64,000 nucleotides of DNA from Mycobacterium sp. BK086 (GCA_004362315.1 SNWL01000003.1:186001-250000), one strand, 5' to 3'; positions 46,839-60,666 are shown, counted from the first letter of the stretch. Numbers and translations are program-made. Notes: generated by a model not told the origin, from the sequence alone.

Positions 46839-49800
46839 TCAGCGCGCTGACGTGATGACGCCGGCGAGCGTTTCGCACAGGCTTTCAGCCAGCGACCGGA
46901 CAGTCGTTATATCCATCGACCGAACACGGATTCCCGTTTCAGTTTCGATCCGAGTTCTCAGCTCGAGGTTCCCCAACGAGTCCAAACCGTACTCCGAAAT
47001 CGGCCGGTCTGGGTCGATGGAACGGCGCAGGATCAGGCTGAGCTGCTCCGATACCAGACGACGAACCCGCGTCGGCCACTCGTCACGCGGCAGATCGTGC
47101 AGTTCGGCCCGGAAGCTGCTGGTGTCCGCGGGCCGGTCGCCACTGGCCTGGAATGCCTCGGCGAACGGGCTGCGGGCGGCCAGATCGGTCAGCCACGGCG
47201 TCCCGATGATCGGCGCGTAGCCGCTGTAGGCGCGATCGTGGCGCAGCAGCGCCTCGAAGGCATTGGCACCCTCGTCCGGGCTGATCATCGCGGTGTCGCC
47301 GGCGGCGGCGAGGTGCTTGCCCGCGCCGATCTCGTCCCATGCCGCCCACGCGATCGCGGTGGCGGGCAGGCCCTGCGAACGGCGCCAGTGGGTGAACCCG
47401 TCCAGCCAGCTGTTGGCCGCCGCGTAGGCGCCCTGGCCGGGCGAGCCCATCAAGGCAGCCGCCGAGGAGAACGAGCAGAACCAGTCCAGCGGCTGTGCCG
47501 TGGTGGCGCGGTGCAGGTGCCAGGCGCCGTAGACCTTGGGCGCCCAGTCCCGGTCGATCAGCTCGTCGCTGATGTTGGTCAGGATGGCGTCTTCGACGAC
47601 GGCGGCCGCATGCAGCACCCCGCGCACGGCCAGGCCGGTGGCGGTGGCCACCGTGACCAGGCGGTCGACGGTCTCCGACAGGGCGATGTCGCCGCTGACG
47701 ACCTCAACCTCGGTACCGGCGGCCCGCATCCGGGTGATCTCGGCCAGCGCGTCGGCCTTGGGCTCCGACCGCGAGTTCAGCACGATCCGGCCGCAGCCGG
47801 CCGCAGCCATCTTCGAGGCGAGGAACAAGCCCAGCCCGCCCAGACCACCGGTGATGATGTACGAGCCGTCGCGGCGGAAGACCTTGGCCTGCTCGGGCGG
47901 CACGACCACATTGCTGTGGCCCACCTTCGGCACCGACAGCAGCAGCTTGCCGGTGTGCTCGGCGGCCCCCATCACGCGGATCGCGGTGGCGGCGTCGGCC
48001 AGCGGGTAGTGCGTGGTCTCCGGCTGCGGCAGCACACCCTCGGCGGTCAGCCGGTACACGGTGCTCAGCAGCTCGCGGATCTGCTCGGGGTGCGTCGTGG
48101 CCATCAGCGCCAGGTCGACACCGTAGAAGGACAGGTTGCGCCGGAACGGGAACAGCCCGAGGCGGGTGTCGCCATAGATGTCCTTCTTGCCGATCTCGAC
48201 GAACCGGCCGCCGAAGGCCAGCAGGTCGACGCCGGCCTTCTGGGACGCGCCGGTCAGCGAGTTGAGCACGATGTCCACGCCGTAGCCGTCGGTGTCCTTG
48301 CGGATCTGCTCGGCGAAGGCGGCGCTGCGGGAGTCGTAGACGTGGGTGATGCCCATGCCGCGCAGGATGTCGCGACGCTCGTCGGTGCCCGCGGTGGCGT
48401 AGATCTCCGCGCCGGCGGCCCGGGCGATCGCGATGGCGGCCTGGCCGACACCGCCGGTGGCGGAGTGGATCAGCACCTTGTCGCCGGACTTGATCTTGGC
48501 CAGATCGTGCAGGCTGTGCCAGGCGGTGGCCGATGCGGTGGACACGGCCGCGGCCTGATCGTCACGCAGGCCCGAGGGCAGCGTCACGGCCACGTCGGCG
48601 TCGCACGTCACGAACGTGCCCCAGCAGCCGTTGGGCGACATGCCACCCACGTGATCGCCCACCCGGTGCGAGGTGACCTGCGGTCCGACCGCGGTGACCA
48701 CACCGGCGAAGTCGATGCCCAGCTGCGGGTGCAGGCCCTCGAAGCTCGGGTACCGACCGAAGGCCAGCAGGACGTCGGCGAAGTTGAGGCTGGACGCGGT
48801 GACCGCGACCTCGATCTGGCCCGGTCCCGGCGGGATGCGGTCGAAGGCGGCCAGTTCCAGGGTCTGCATATCGCCGGGGGTACGGATCTCCAGGCGCATG
48901 CCGTCGCGGGAATGGTCGACGACCGTGGTGTAGCGCTCGTCGGGCCGCAGCGGGCTCGGGTAGAGGTGCGCGGTGTACCAGTCGCCGCCGCGGAAGGCGG
49001 TCTCGTCTTCTTCCGAGCCGCTCAGCAGCACGCGGGCCAGCAGTTTGGAGTCGACGTTGTCGTCGACGTCGATCTGGCTGGGGCGCAGCTGCGGGAACTC
49101 GGCGCCGACCACGCGCAGCAGACCACGAAGGCCGGCCTGCTCGAGGTTCGGCCGATCGTCGGCCAGCACGGTCTGGGCGTTGCGGGTGATGACGTAGAGC
49201 CGCGGCGCCTCGCCTGCGGTGTCGGCCAGCTCGCGGGCGATGCGCACCAGGTGACGGACGTGATCGCCCCCGCGGTGCGGCAGCTGCTCTTCGGGGCAGC
49301 CGTTGCGCGCGCCACTGACGACGACGACGTTGGCGAAGCCGGCGCCTTCGGTGAAGTACGACCGCAGCCGCTCGGCGTTGGCCGCGTGGTCGGCCTGCTG
49401 CGGCCACGACATCGTGGTGACGTCGGCGTCGTTGAGCTTGAGTGCGTCGGTGAGCGCGGAGGCCAGCAGATCGGCGACGTCCGAGGTGCTGACGACCAGC
49501 CACGTCGCGCCGACGGTGTTCGTGATCTCGGCGACCTGGTGCTGGCGCCACTCGATGCCCAGCAGGCGCTCGTTGAAAACGCGGTCGCCCTCGTGATCCT
49601 CGGACATGCCGGTGCCCATCCGCAGACCCTGGACGGTGAACAGCACCGTGCCGTAATCGTCGAGCAGATCGATATCGGCCTGCACCGAGGATCCGTCCAG
49701 CGAGGTGATGCGGGTCAGGCAGTAGCGCGCGTTGCGGGTCGGGCCGAGCACGCGCAGGCGCTCCACGCCCAGCGGCAGCAGCAGCCCGCCGGTGCCGGAG

Positions 49801-52800
49801 GACTGCACGCCCGGGTGAGCCGCGACCGACTGGAAGCAGGCGTCCAGCAGTGCCGGGTGGACGCCGTAGGAGGTCTGCTGATTGCGGATCGAGGACGGCA
49901 GGCCGATCTCGGCCAGCACGGTGTCGGCGTTCTCGTCGGCGGCGTTGACGGCGACCAGCGCGGTGAACGCGGGGCCGAACTGGACACCGCGGCCGTCGAA
50001 CCACTGCCGCACACCTTCGCCGTCGGCGCGGTTGGGGTGGGCGTCGCGCAGCGCGTCCATGTCGTAGGTCTTGGGCTGCTCGCCGGGCTGACCGGCGGTC
50101 AGCACGGCGCCGGCGCGGCGCTCGCGCTCGCCGTCGGTGTCGGTCTCGACGACGAAGTCGAGGAGGCCGGAGCCGTCGGCGGAGGCCACGGGGTGCACCG
50201 GGGTCTCATCCTTGAGCAGCAGCATCGCGTCGAACGTGACGTCGCGGACCTCGGCGTCGTCACCGAACACGGTGCGCGCGGCGGCCAGCGCCATTTCGCA
50301 GTAGGCCGCGCCGGGCAGAGCCGCGACGTTGTTGATCTGGTGATCGACCAGCCACGGGTGTGCGCCGGTACCGACCTCGGCGGCCCAGGCGTGCCGCTCG
50401 GGCTCCTCCAGCAGCCGGACGTGCGAGCCCAGCAGCGGGTGGGCGGCCACCAGGTGGGTGCCGCGAGCCTGGTCGACGCCGTCGGCGATCAGGATCAGGC
50501 TGCGATGGGTCCAGGTGGGCAGTGGCGCGTCGACCAGCCGGCCGACCGGGTAGAGAACCGAGAAGTCCACCTGCGCGCCCGCGGCGTACAGATCGCCGAG
50601 GAAATCGCCGAGGCCGTTGGGAACCTCCTGCGCGCGGCGCATGCCGGCCAGGGCCGCGACGCTGATGTCCAGCGTGCTCGCGGTCTGGTCGATGGCACGG
50701 ATGAGCAGTGGGTGCGGGGCCAGCTCGCCGAACACCCGGAAGCCGTCTTCCAGCGCGGTCTGCACCGCCGCCGAGAACCGGACCGTGTGGCGCAGGTTGT
50801 CCACCCAGTAGTCGGCATCGCAGTACGGCTGCTCGCGGGGATCGAACGATGTCGCCGAGTAGTAGGGCACCTCGGGGGCCATCGGGGTGATGTCCTCGAG
50901 CATCTCGGCGAGCTCGTCGAGGATCGGATCGACCTGCGGCGAGTGCGATGCCACGTCGACGTTGACCTCGCGGGCCATGATCTCGCGGGCCTCCCAACCG
51001 GCGACGATCTTGCGGACGGTCTCGGTGGCGCCACCGATCACGGTCGACTTGGGCGACGCGACGACGGCGACGACCACGTCCTCGATGCCCTGCTGCTCGA
51101 GTTCCTCACGGACCTGCTGGGCGGGCATCTCGACCGAGGCCATCGCTCCCCCGCCGGCCAATCGCAGGCACAGCAGCGAGCGACGGCAGATGACCTTGAC
51201 GCCGTCTTCCAGCGACAGTGCGCCGGACACGACGGCCGCGGCGACCTCACCCAGCGAGTGGCCGATGACCGCGCCGGGCTGAACACCGTAGGACGCCATC
51301 GTGGCCGCCATCGCGACCTGGACGGCGAAGATCGTCGGCTGGACACGGTGGATGCCCTCGACGGTCTCGGGTGCGGTCATCGCCTCGGTGACCGAGAAGT
51401 CGGATTCGGCGGCGATCAGCGGCTCGATCTCGGCAACCTTGGCGGCGAAGACGGGCTCGGTGGCCAGCAGCTCGGTGCCCATCGAGGCCCACTGCGACCC
51501 CTGTCCGGAGAAGATCCACACCGGTCCGCGGTCGTCGTGGCCGACGGCGGGCTGGTAGGGCTCATCACCTTCGGCGACCGCGCGCAGCTGCTCGATCAGC
51601 GAGCCGCGGTCCTCGGCGATGACGGAAGTGCGCAGCGAACGATGCCCGCGCCGGCGGCTGAGCGTGTAGCCCAGGTCCGGCAGCGACAGCTCGTCGCCCG
51701 CGTTCTCGACCCAGTCGGCCAGGTTCGCGGCGGTGTTGCGGAGTTCCTCGACCGAGGTGGAGCACACCGGGAACAGCAGCAGGTCCTTGGCGGCGCTGTC
51801 GACCTTGTTCGCGTCGACGACGACGGGCGCGTCGGGGGCTTGCTCGAGAACCGCGTGGACGTTGGTGCCCGACATGCCATAGGACGACACACCCGCACGG
51901 CGCGGGCCGTCCTCCTTGGGCCAGGGGATGTTCTCGGTCGGGACGAACATCCCGGTCTTGACCTTGGCGTTCTTCTCGGAGAGCTGGGTGAAGTGCAGGT
52001 TCTGCGGAATCACACCGTGGTGAACGGCGAGAACGGCCTTCATGAGTCCGAGCACACCCGCCGCGGACTCCGCGTGGCCGAAGTTGCTCTTGACCGACGT
52101 GAGGGCCGTCGGGCCCGCGTGGCCGTAGACCGTCGAGATGCTGTTGAACTCGATGGTGTCGCCGACCGGGGTGCCGGTGCCGTGCGCCTCGACCATGCCG
52201 ACGGTGTCGGGGTCGACGCCGGCGGCGGCGAGCGCGGCCTGGAACACCGAAACCTGGGCGTCGCGCGACGGGGTCAAGATGTTCTCGGTGCGGCCGTCCT
52301 GGTTGGAAGCGGTGCTCTTGATGACGGCCAGCACACGGTCGCCGTCGCGCTGGGCGTCGTCGAGCCGCTTGAGGACGACGATCCCGCAGCCCTCGGCGCG
52401 GACGAAGCCGTCGGCGGCGACGTCGAAGGAGTGGCAGCGGCCGGTCGGCGAGAGCATGCCCTGGCCCGACGACGAGGCGTAGAGGCGCTTGTCCAGCATC
52501 AGCATCACGCCGCCGGCCAGCGCCATGTCGCTTTCGCCGTCATGCAGGCTGCGGACCGCCTGGTGGACCGCGACCAAGCTCGAGGAGCAGGCGGTGTCCA
52601 TGGTGACCGCGGGGCCGGTCAGGCCGAGCGCGTGCGAGATGCGGCCCGAGGCCATGCTGAACGGCGCACCGGTGAACGCGTACGCCTGGTCGAAGGCGCC
52701 GGCGTCACTGGTGACCATCGCGTAGTCGTCGTGCGACATGCCGATGAAGACACCGGTCGCCGTGCCGGACAGCGACGACGGCGTGAAGCCGGCTTGTTCG

Positions 52801-53120
52801 GTGGCTTCCCAGCAGGTCTCCAGCAGCACGCGGTGCTGCGGGTCCATCGCCGTGGCCTCGCGCTCGTTGATCCCGAAGAAGTCGGGATCGAAGCCGGTGA
52901 CGTCATCGATGAAGGCACCCCACTTCGACACCGAGCGGCCGGGAACACCGGGCTCGGGGTCGTAGAGGTCGTCAGCGTCCCAGCGGTCGGCGGGAATCTC
53001 AGTGACCAGATCAGCGCCCTCGAGCAACGCCTCCCACAGCTTGTGGGGCGAGTCGATACCACCGGGTAGCCGGCATGCCATGCCGACGACGGCGATGGGG
53101 GTGACAGATGTCTGACGCAC
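46839..53120 (-). CDS. pks5: Highly reducing type I polyketide synthase, Pks5/mycocerosic-acid-synthase type
   Basis: 2093 residues, iterative. Domains: ketosynthase 8-430 (Cys178 in DTACSSS, His313, His349); acyltransferase about 530-830 (Ser622 in [11 protein letters not shown] motif, as in methylmalonyl-specific MAS enzymes); dehydratase from about 890 ([12 protein letters not shown], with Asn where the usual motif has Gly); enoylreductase about 1440-1740 ([13 protein letters not shown] near 1550); ketoreductase about 1755-1960 ([15 protein letters not shown]); and one acyl carrier domain near 2045 ([13 protein letters not shown]). It should extend fatty acyl chains with methylmalonyl-CoA into methyl-branched acids. 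No thioesterase, so PapA probably off-loads the product. GTG start at 53120. Confidence 0.95.
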   Translation of the reverse strand: MRQTSVTPIAVVGMACRLPGGIDSPHKLWEALLEGADLVTEIPADRWDADDLYDPEPGVPGRSVSKWGAFIDDVTGFDPDFFGINEREATAMDPQHRVLLETCWEATEQAGFTPSSLSGTATGVFIGMSHDDYAMVTSDAGAFDQAYAFTGAPFSMASGRISHALGLTGPAVTMDTACSSSLVAVHQAVRSLHDGESDMALAGGVMLMLDKRLYASSSGQGMLSPTGRCHSFDVAADGFVRAEGCGIVVLKRLDDAQRDGDRVLAVIKSTASNQDGRTENILTPSRDAQVSVFQAALAAAGVDPDTVGMVEAHGTGTPVGDTIEFNSISTVYGHAGPTALTSVKSNFGHAESAAGVLGLMKAVLAVHHGVIPQNLHFTQLSEKNAKVKTGMFVPTENIPWPKEDGPRRAGVSSYGMSGTNVHAVLEQAPDAPVVVDANKVDSAAKDLLLFPVCSTSVEELRNTAANLADWVENAGDELSLPDLGYTLSRRRGHRSLRTSVIAEDRGSLIEQLRAVAEGDEPYQPAVGHDDRGPVWIFSGQGSQWASMGTELLATEPVFAAKVAEIEPLIAAESDFSVTEAMTAPETVEGIHRVQPTIFAVQVAMAATMASYGVQPGAVIGHSLGEVAAAVVSGALSLEDGVKVICRRSLLCLRLAGGGAMASVEMPAQQVREELEQQGIEDVVVAVVASPKSTVIGGATETVRKIVAGWEAREIMAREVNVDVASHSPQVDPILDELAEMLEDITPMAPEVPYYSATSFDPREQPYCDADYWVDNLRHTVRFSAAVQTALEDGFRVFGELAPHPLLIRAIDQTASTLDISVAALAGMRRAQEVPNGLGDFLGDLYAAGAQVDFSVLYPVGRLVDAPLPTWTHRSLILIADGVDQARGTHLVAAHPLLGSHVRLLEEPERHAWAAEVGTGAHPWLVDHQINNVAALPGAAYCEMALAAARTVFGDDAEVRDVTFDAMLLLKDETPVHPVASADGSGLLDFVVETDTDGERERRAGAVLTAGQPGEQPKTYDMDALRDAHPNRADGEGVRQWFDGRGVQFGPAFTALVAVNAADENADTVLAEIGLPSSIRNQQTSYGVHPALLDACFQSVAAHPGVQSSGTGGLLLPLGVERLRVLGPTRNARYCLTRITSLDGSSVQADIDLLDDYGTVLFTVQGLRMGTGMSEDHEGDRVFNERLLGIEWRQHQVAEITNTVGATWLVVSTSDVADLLASALTDALKLNDADVTTMSWPQQADHAANAERLRSYFTEGAGFANVVVVSGARNGCPEEQLPHRGGDHVRHLVRIARELADTAGEAPRLYVITRNAQTVLADDRPNLEQAGLRGLLRVVGAEFPQLRPSQIDVDDNVDSKLLARVLLSGSEEDETAFRGGDWYTAHLYPSPLRPDERYTTVVDHSRDGMRLEIRTPGDMQTLELAAFDRIPPGPGQIEVAVTASSLNFADVLLAFGRYPSFEGLHPQLGIDFAGVVTAVGPQVTSHRVGDHVGGMSPNGCWGTFVTCDADVAVTLPSGLRDDQAAAVSTASATAWHSLHDLAKIKSGDKVLIHSATGGVGQAAIAIARAAGAEIYATAGTDERRDILRGMGITHVYDSRSAAFAEQIRKDTDGYGVDIVLNSLTGASQKAGVDLLAFGGRFVEIGKKDIYGDTRLGLFPFRRNLSFYGVDLALMATTHPEQIRELLSTVYRLTAEGVLPQPETTHYPLADAATAIRVMGAAEHTGKLLLSVPKVGHSNVVVPPEQAKVFRRDGSYIITGGLGGLGLFLASKMAAAGCGRIVLNSRSEPKADALAEITRMRAAGTEVEVVSGDIALSETVDRLVTVATATGLAVRGVLHAAAVVEDAILTNISDELIDRDWAPKVYGAWHLHRATTAQPLDWFCSFSSAAALMGSPGQGAYAAANSWLDGFTHWRRSQGLPATAIAWAAWDEIGAGKHLAAAGDTAMISPDEGANAFEALLRHDRAYSGYAPIIGTPWLTDLAARSPFAEAFQASGDRPADTSSFRAELHDLPRDEWPTRVRRLVSEQLSLILRRSIDPDRPISEYGLDSLGNLELRTRIETETGIRVRSMDITTVRSLAESLCETLAGVITSAR

Positions 53121-53272
53121 GTCCGCTCACACCTCACTTCTTGACACTGGACAAGGCAACCCATCCCGGCCATGCAGCGGTAACTGCCCAGTCGAAGTTG
53201 CCAATGTGCTCGGTAGCTTAGCCGTTTTTCGTTAAGACCGCGAGAAATGTTTGATGTTTTCGATTAGGGATT

Positions 53273-53292
53273 GGCCAATGTGACCTTTGGCC
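53273..53292. repeat. Inverted repeat in the pks upstream region
   Basis: GGCCAA, eight bases, TTGGCC: a perfect 6-bp inverted repeat about 150 bases upstream of the pks start. The spacing fits a dimeric regulator site. No protein is assigned. Confidence 0.4.
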
Positions 53293-53940
53293 CTAACGTC
53301 CTGCCCGGTCAGCCGCATATCTGATAGCTGCGGATCCAGCGGTGACGACCGGCGAGATCGTGATTACGGTCTTGAGATCCCGATCGTAAAAGCCGTCTAC
53401 CAGCACATTCATCGCGACACGCTCGCCCACGCAAGCGCCCGGACAGCATCCGACGACCCGTCCGCGACGGCGAGGAGGAAGTTGCAGAGTGTTTACTATC
53501 GCAATTCCGACACAAATTGGTATCGATACGGATATAGCAAATAACGGTAATGAACCTATCTAATGACCCGAGCCTAATCCCGTTAAATTCAATGTCTCAG
53601 TAATTGAATAGTGTCAAATAGCGCCACTGGCGATGCCCGTGAGGCCCTGGATAGCGCAGCCATCCTGAGAGTTTCCGCAATCATGCCTCAGCATCCGATA
53701 ACCCGTTAGCCTGCAACTATCATCTCGATCCACAGGAGATGGCTACTAACCTGAGAGTAGGCTGAGATTTCAATATTGGCAGCCGACTAAACGTGATCCA
53801 GACCACATTTCCAAGGGTATGGAGGCATCCATTACCGGTTCCCCGATATTTCCCGCAGCGAGTCAGCAAACGCGACAGGATAAATGACCGGCTATTCGTG
53901 GATATTTGGCGAACTTTCCACCGAAGATGAACTACGGGAC

Positions 53941-53995
53941 AGTTCACAAGATGCCCGGTGACATTTATCACCCCTTTAGCCGGGTCTTGTGAACT
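53941..53995. repeat. Long inverted repeat (stem-loop)
   Basis: AGTTCACAAGA (53941-53951) and TCTTGTGAACT (53985-53995) are perfect 11-bp inverted copies. Inside them CCCGG pairs with CCGGG across a 2-base bulge, and the centre GGTGA-CATTTA-TCACC forms a further small hairpin. Outside, GCGAACTTTCCAC (about 53909) and GTGAAAGTTTGC (about 54000) continue the symmetry imperfectly. The element lies between the pks start and the end of lipL. It has no poly-T tail, so it is not an ordinary terminator; it may be the remains of a small mobile element. Confidence 0.6.
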
Positions 53996-54135
53996 CGCTG
54001 TGAAAGTTTGCTGGAGCCCTCGACAGGCGCATGTGGCGAGGTCAGTCGTGGCGTGGCGGGACCCCGCGACCAGGCAACACACCGGAGGTCCGGTCGGGCC
54101 AGCAAGGAGCCGGCTCGGGTGGAATTAGGGCCGAA

Positions 54136-55404
54136 TTACCCTGCGACGACGCCGGACGAAATGGGCCCGAAGGGGGCACCGAACTCGGTGACGGGCTCGA
54201 AACCGTGCTTGCGGGCGGCAGCGGCACCCCGGCGAATCAACGCGGCGGTCGCAACGAAGCCGGCCTGATCGGCAATGACGAAGGGGGTCAGCAACCGGTT
54301 ATGGATGAAACTGAAGGACAATCCGGCTTCCGGAATTGCCCAGCCCAGCGAGCCGCCCAGCCCCACATGCCCGAAGCCGGGCAATATCCCCGGGATCGGT
54401 AGCGAGTGATAACCCAGGTGGAAGCCGAGCGGCAGAACCAGGTTGCGGTCCCGGGTCAGATCACGGCGTCCGGTGAGCCCGGCGACCAGCCCCGGGGACA
54501 GATAACGCATGCCGTCGATCTCTCCGCCGTTGGCGATCGCGCCGTACATCCTGGCCAGGCTGCGAGCCGTGGCCACGCCATTGGCCGACGGCAGCTCGCT
54601 GTCGAGCAGTGGCATGGCGCCCTGGACCGTCGACCGCATGCCGGGGAAGTACATGGAACCGAAGATCGCGGACCTCTCGAATGCCGCGACCCGCGGAGCG
54701 ATCGTGTTGAAGATCGGGTTCGGGATGTTCAGCTGGGGCCCGATGATGCTGGCGGCCCTGGTCGGCGCGCCGGCCGGCGGCCTGCCCAGGTGAATCCCGT
54801 CGGTGTTCAGCGGCTCGGCCACCTCGGTGCGGATCAGCTCGCGCATGCCCACCCCGGTGACGGCACGGGCCAGGCCGGACAGCAGCCAGCCATACGTGAG
54901 CGCGTGATACGCGGGCTTGCCGAAGAACCGGCCGACCGGAGCCGCCGCGACGCGATCCTCCATGACCAGATGGTCGAGCAAGTCACGGGTGCGCACGCCG
55001 TGCAGGTGCGACAGCCCGGCGCGGTGTTGCATGACCTCGCGAACAGTGATGTCCGCCTTGCCGTTGGCACCGAACTCCGGCCAGTACTCCGCCATCGGGG
55101 CTTCGTAGTCGATCAGGCCACGGTCGACGAGGCGGTGGATGACCGTCGAGGCGACGCCCTTGGTCGCCGAGAACACCATGGCGCCGGTGTCGGCGGACCA
55201 GCGTTCGCGGCCCCGACGATCAGACCAGCCGGCCCAGACGTCGACGACGGGCCTGCCGTCGAGGTAGACCGCCAGCGCGCCGCCGCCGAAGCGCGGGTGC
55301 GGGAACATCGCCGCGAAGCTTCGCAGCGCGCAGGCGAAGTTCGGATCGGCAGCACCCTGCAGCCCATGGGGCAGGGTGTCGCGGTCACGCATCGCCTGAG
55401 TCAC
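54136..55404 (-). CDS. lipL: LipL-type serine hydrolase (beta-lactamase/esterase family VIII)
   Basis: 422 residues of the class C beta-lactamase-like fold. Catalytic Ser-x-x-Lys is in MVFSATKGVASTVIHRLVDR near residue 80, and the conserved Tyr is in FFGKPAYHALTYGWLLSGLA near 165. The C-terminal GFGHVGLGGSLGWAIPEAG carries the third motif. It matches M. tuberculosis LipL (Rv1497), reported as an esterase. GTG 55404 is favoured because TAAATT lies seven bases upstream; a frame from 55431 also exists. It follows meaB in the same direction. Confidence 0.88.
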   Translation of the reverse strand: MTQAMRDRDTLPHGLQGAADPNFACALRSFAAMFPHPRFGGGALAVYLDGRPVVDVWAGWSDRRGRERWSADTGAMVFSATKGVASTVIHRLVDRGLIDYEAPMAEYWPEFGANGKADITVREVMQHRAGLSHLHGVRTRDLLDHLVMEDRVAAAPVGRFFGKPAYHALTYGWLLSGLARAVTGVGMRELIRTEVAEPLNTDGIHLGRPPAGAPTRAASIIGPQLNIPNPIFNTIAPRVAAFERSAIFGSMYFPGMRSTVQGAMPLLDSELPSANGVATARSLARMYGAIANGGEIDGMRYLSPGLVAGLTGRRDLTRDRNLVLPLGFHLGYHSLPIPGILPGFGHVGLGGSLGWAIPEAGLSFSFIHNRLLTPFVIADQAGFVATAALIRRGAAAARKHGFEPVTEFGAPFGPISSGVVAG

Positions 55405-55411
55405 AGATGGG

Positions 55412-55417
55412 AATTTA
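55412..55417 (-). promoter_or_regulatory. -10 box of leaderless lipL
   Basis: Minus-strand TAAATT lies seven bases before the GTG at 55404, within the 70-base gap after meaB. It suggests that lipL has its own promoter. Confidence 0.4.
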
Positions 55418-55477
55418 ACGGGTCTAAGCACATCTGCAGCAAATTGTTGCCAAAACGTTAACTTGACACGCGGGCGG

Positions 55478-56460
55478 TCAGGTTGACTGTTCGGCCGCCT
55501 GGAGAATTCGCTGGGCAGCCAGTGCGGGAGTCAGCTCGCCCTCGCGAACCTGGCGTTCGATCTCGGCCCGTTCGGCGCGCACGGCCGGATGGCTCAGTAC
55601 CCGGTCGAGCACGGCGTCGCGCACCATCGACCACGTCCACTCCACCTGCTGGGTGCGGCGGCGGGCGTCGAACTCGCCGGCCTTGGTCAACGCGTCGCGG
55701 TGCGCGAGCACCGTGTCCCACAGCTCGCGCAAGCCGGTGCCGTCGATCGCACTCATCGTCAAAACCGGTGGGCGCCAGATAGTTTCGCGGGGATAGATCA
55801 GACGGATGGCGGCCGTCAACTCACGCGCGGCCGACTTCGCCTCGGTGAGGTGGGCACCGTCGGCCTTGTTGACCACGACGATGTCGGCGAGCTCCAGGAC
55901 CCCCTTCTTGATGCCTTGGAGCTGATCTCCGGTGCGGGCAAGCGTGAGGAAAACGAAGGTGTCGACCATGTTGGACACGGTCACCTCGGACTGTCCGACA
56001 CCGACCGTTTCCACCAGGATGACGTCGAATCCGGCGGCCTCGGCGAGCACGATGGTCTCCCGTGTCGCCTTTGCCACGCCGCCCAGGGTTCCCGACGTCG
56101 GCGATGGACGGATGTAGGCATCCGGATGTACGGCAAGCTTCGCCATGCGCGTCTTGTCCCCCAGGATCGAGCCGCCCGTGCGCGTCGACGACGGGTCGAC
56201 GGCCAGCACGGCCACCCGGTGCCCCTGCTCGATCAGGTACATCCCCAGCGCCTCGATGGTGGTCGACTTCCCCACCCCGGGCACCCCGGTGATCCCGATG
56301 TGCACAGCCTTGCCCGCGTCCGGCATCAGCTCCAGGAGCAGGCGCTGGGCCTGATCGCGGTGATCGGTACGGGTCGACTCGACCAGGGTGATCGCACGCG
56401 ACAGCGCCGCACGATCACCGCTGCGGATCGCCTCGGCCAGTACCTCGACGTCGGCGGACA

Positions 56461-56461
<1 letters not shown>
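55478..56461 (-). CDS. meaB: Methylmalonyl-CoA mutase-associated GTPase MeaB
   Basis: G3E-family P-loop GTPase of 327 residues that loads and protects B12 in methylmalonyl-CoA mutase. Walker A GITGVPGVGKSTTIEALGMY near residue 57; VLAVDPSSTRTGGSILGDKT; Walker B and switch region DVILVETVGVGQSEVTVSNM; guanine-specificity motif VVNKADGAH near 198. The ATG shares one base with the mutB stop (TGATG). Rv1496 orthologue. Confidence 0.95.
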
Positions 56462-58716
<2,255 letters not shown>

Positions 58717-58717
58717 A

Positions 58718-60544
58718 TCAGGCCCCCAATCGGGTGAGCAGGGACGAAAGCGCTTCGACCGCATCGATTTTCGCGGTCAGATAACCGTCGGGTTTGTCCG
58801 CGGCATCCGCGACGGCCTTCTCCGGCCCGGCCAGATAGATCTGGCTCACGCCCGCGGCTCGTGCGGCGGCCACCACATCGGAGGCGTCGGTGCCATAGCG
58901 TGCGTCGGTGCCGCAGAGCACCACCACCGAGGCGCCGGCGTCCGCGATCGCCGCGGCTATCCCGGCGGCGTCGACGGTGCCGGGGTTGACCGTTTCGATC
59001 CCACCGGAGGCCAGCAGGTTGGCCGCGAATGTTGCCCGGATGTTGTTCTCGGCCAACGGTCCCAGCGGCAGCAGCAGAGCCGCCGGCCGCGAACCCATGC
59101 GCTCCAGGTACGCATCGGACCTGTCGCGCAGCGCCTCGAATCCGGCGGCGTAGCGCCGCACCGTCTCCGAGGAACTGAAATGCGGCAGTGGCGGTTCGGA
59201 TAGGTTCGGGAACTCGTTCACGCCGGTGACCGCGGTGCGGCGGTGGGCGATGTCGTCGGCCCGGCGCGCCCGCACCTCTTCGATCTGCTCGGCGACATGA
59301 TCGCGCGCGGCCACGAAGCCGCCCCGGGACTCGATGTCCTGGAAGTGCGACCATGCCTCGGCGGCAAGGTTTTTGGTGAGGTCTTCGACGTACCAGGAGC
59401 CGCCCGCGGGGTCGAGCACCCGCCCGATGTGCGACTCTTCGAGCAGCAGCAGCTGGGTATTGCGCGCGATGCGGCGGGCGAAACCGGCACTGATGCCGGG
59501 GAATCCACTGGGGATGGCCACGTCGAACGGCAGCACGGCCACCGTGTCCGCTCCCCCGACGCCGGCGCCGAACGCGGCCAGCGTGGTGCGCAGCATGTTC
59601 ACCCAGGGATCGCGCTGGGTCATCATCGGCAGCGAGGTGACCGCGTGCACCGTCGCCGCGCCGCTGTCCGGCGCCTCCAGCACGTCGGCGATCCGGGCCC
59701 AGAGTTGGCGGGCCACACGGAATTTGGCGATCGTCATGAACTGGTCGTCGTCGGCCACCAACCGGAAGCTGATCTGGCGCAGCGCGTCTCCGACGTCGAT
59801 GCCTGCGTCGACCAGCGCCCGCACGTACTCGACCGCGGCACCCAGCGCCCCAGCGAGCTCCCACGCGGCGTTGGCGCCGCGGTTGTGGAACGCCGCACCG
59901 TCGACGGTGATCGCGCGCACCCCTGCGCTTCCGATCAGATTCGCGGCGACCCGGGTCACGTCCTCGATCGCGGGCGCGTCAAAACCACTGAGCGGCGCGG
60001 TGAACGGGTCGGCGCCCAGGTCGATCGACATGGTGGCGCGTTGCGCATCGCTCGCACCGGACACCAGAGCCAGCACCGCATCCGCGGCCGCGCCGAACTG
60101 GGTGCCGGCGTCGAGGATCACGGGCGCGAGTTCCAGGTACACGCCCTCGAGCAGCCGGTCCAGATCGGCGGGGGCGACCCCGGTTTCGCCGACGCGCAGG
60201 ATCAGCGCGCTCACTCCGTCGCCGAGGGCGCCCAGGACCGCGGCGTTGCCGTCGGCCACCGCACCGCCGGCGCCGAACTCCTCGGCGACCTTCCAGCCTG
60301 CGACGACGTCGCGGTGCGCGTCCGCGCCACGGACGAACGGCCAGGCGCCGGGCAGCGGCGATTCCGGCCGCGCGTCGAGCGTGGTGTACAGCGGACGGAT
60401 CGGAAAGCCCTCGTAGGTGGGCGAGTCCAACAGCGTCTCGGGTTCAGCGGGCAGATCCGCCGGGTCTTTCCGGCTGCTCTTGGCCAGCACTCCGGCGACC
60501 GCGGTGCGCCAGCGGGCGCGGCCCTCCTCGACCTCTACTGACAC
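58718..60544 (-). CDS. mutA: Methylmalonyl-CoA mutase small subunit MutA
   Basis: 608 residues. Homologous to MutB but without the cobalamin-binding DxHxxG motif, as usual for the small subunit. TIM-barrel part: [57 protein letters not shown]-like stretches. GTG 60544 is chosen because AGGAG lies seven bases upstream and because the protein length then matches the family (about 615). The frame extends upstream without homology. First gene of mutA-mutB-meaB. Confidence 0.94.
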   Translation of the reverse strand: MSVEVEEGRARWRTAVAGVLAKSSRKDPADLPAEPETLLDSPTYEGFPIRPLYTTLDARPESPLPGAWPFVRGADAHRDVVAGWKVAEEFGAGGAVADGNAAVLGALGDGVSALILRVGETGVAPADLDRLLEGVYLELAPVILDAGTQFGAAADAVLALVSGASDAQRATMSIDLGADPFTAPLSGFDAPAIEDVTRVAANLIGSAGVRAITVDGAAFHNRGANAAWELAGALGAAVEYVRALVDAGIDVGDALRQISFRLVADDDQFMTIAKFRVARQLWARIADVLEAPDSGAATVHAVTSLPMMTQRDPWVNMLRTTLAAFGAGVGGADTVAVLPFDVAIPSGFPGISAGFARRIARNTQLLLLEESHIGRVLDPAGGSWYVEDLTKNLAAEAWSHFQDIESRGGFVAARDHVAEQIEEVRARRADDIAHRRTAVTGVNEFPNLSEPPLPHFSSSETVRRYAAGFEALRDRSDAYLERMGSRPAALLLPLGPLAENNIRATFAANLLASGGIETVNPGTVDAAGIAAAIADAGASVVVLCGTDARYGTDASDVVAAARAAGVSQIYLAGPEKAVADAADKPDGYLTAKIDAVEALSSLLTRLGA

Positions 60545-60590
60545 CGGCAACTCCTGTTGTCGCAGCTCGTGGCAGCCCCTCCCCGGGAAC

Positions 60591-60619
60591 GCCATCAGAC
60601 CATCAGGCTAAATGATGGC
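60591..60619. repeat. Inverted repeat in the mutA/TVP38 divergent region
   Basis: GCCATCA (60591-60597) and TGATGGC (60613-60619) are perfect inverted 7-mers, with a further CATCA (60601-60605) that can pair with the same arm. Located 47 bases upstream of mutA and 48 bases upstream of the divergent gene, so it may be an operator for one or both. Confidence 0.4.
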
Positions 60620-60666
60620 CTCACGCGTCACGCCGCCGAGTCGGCGTGCCCGTAATCTTGGTCAAT

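Larger units (their letters stand above)
53121..54135. other. AT-richer non-coding region upstream of the PKS
   Basis: A 1015-base region with no convincing gene. Short open frames exist on both strands, but their translations have no family resemblance and poor codon use. Base composition is visibly lower in GC than the flanking genes, especially 53221-53280 and 53500-53910, with runs such as AGCAAATAACGG and TTCAATATTGG. It holds two inverted repeats (listed separately). Such regions are typical targets of Lsr2 or EspR, and this one presumably carries the pks promoter; a TAAGCT box on the minus strand near 53216 is one candidate. Confidence 0.6.

Noticed and set aside
47097-53069. A 1990-codon open frame on the plus strand opposite the PKS
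   Set aside because: It is the antisense shadow of a high-GC gene: the translation is low-complexity Arg/Gly/Val/Asp with no domains, while the minus strand encodes a complete PKS.
53287-53544. 85-residue plus-strand frame in the AT-rich region
   Set aside because: No homology, no ribosome binding site, and composition unlike genes of this genome. Kept as non-coding.
53720-54082. 120-residue minus-strand frame overlapping the long inverted repeat
   Set aside because: Considered as a transposase remnant because of the inverted repeat, but no DDE or integrase motif is present.
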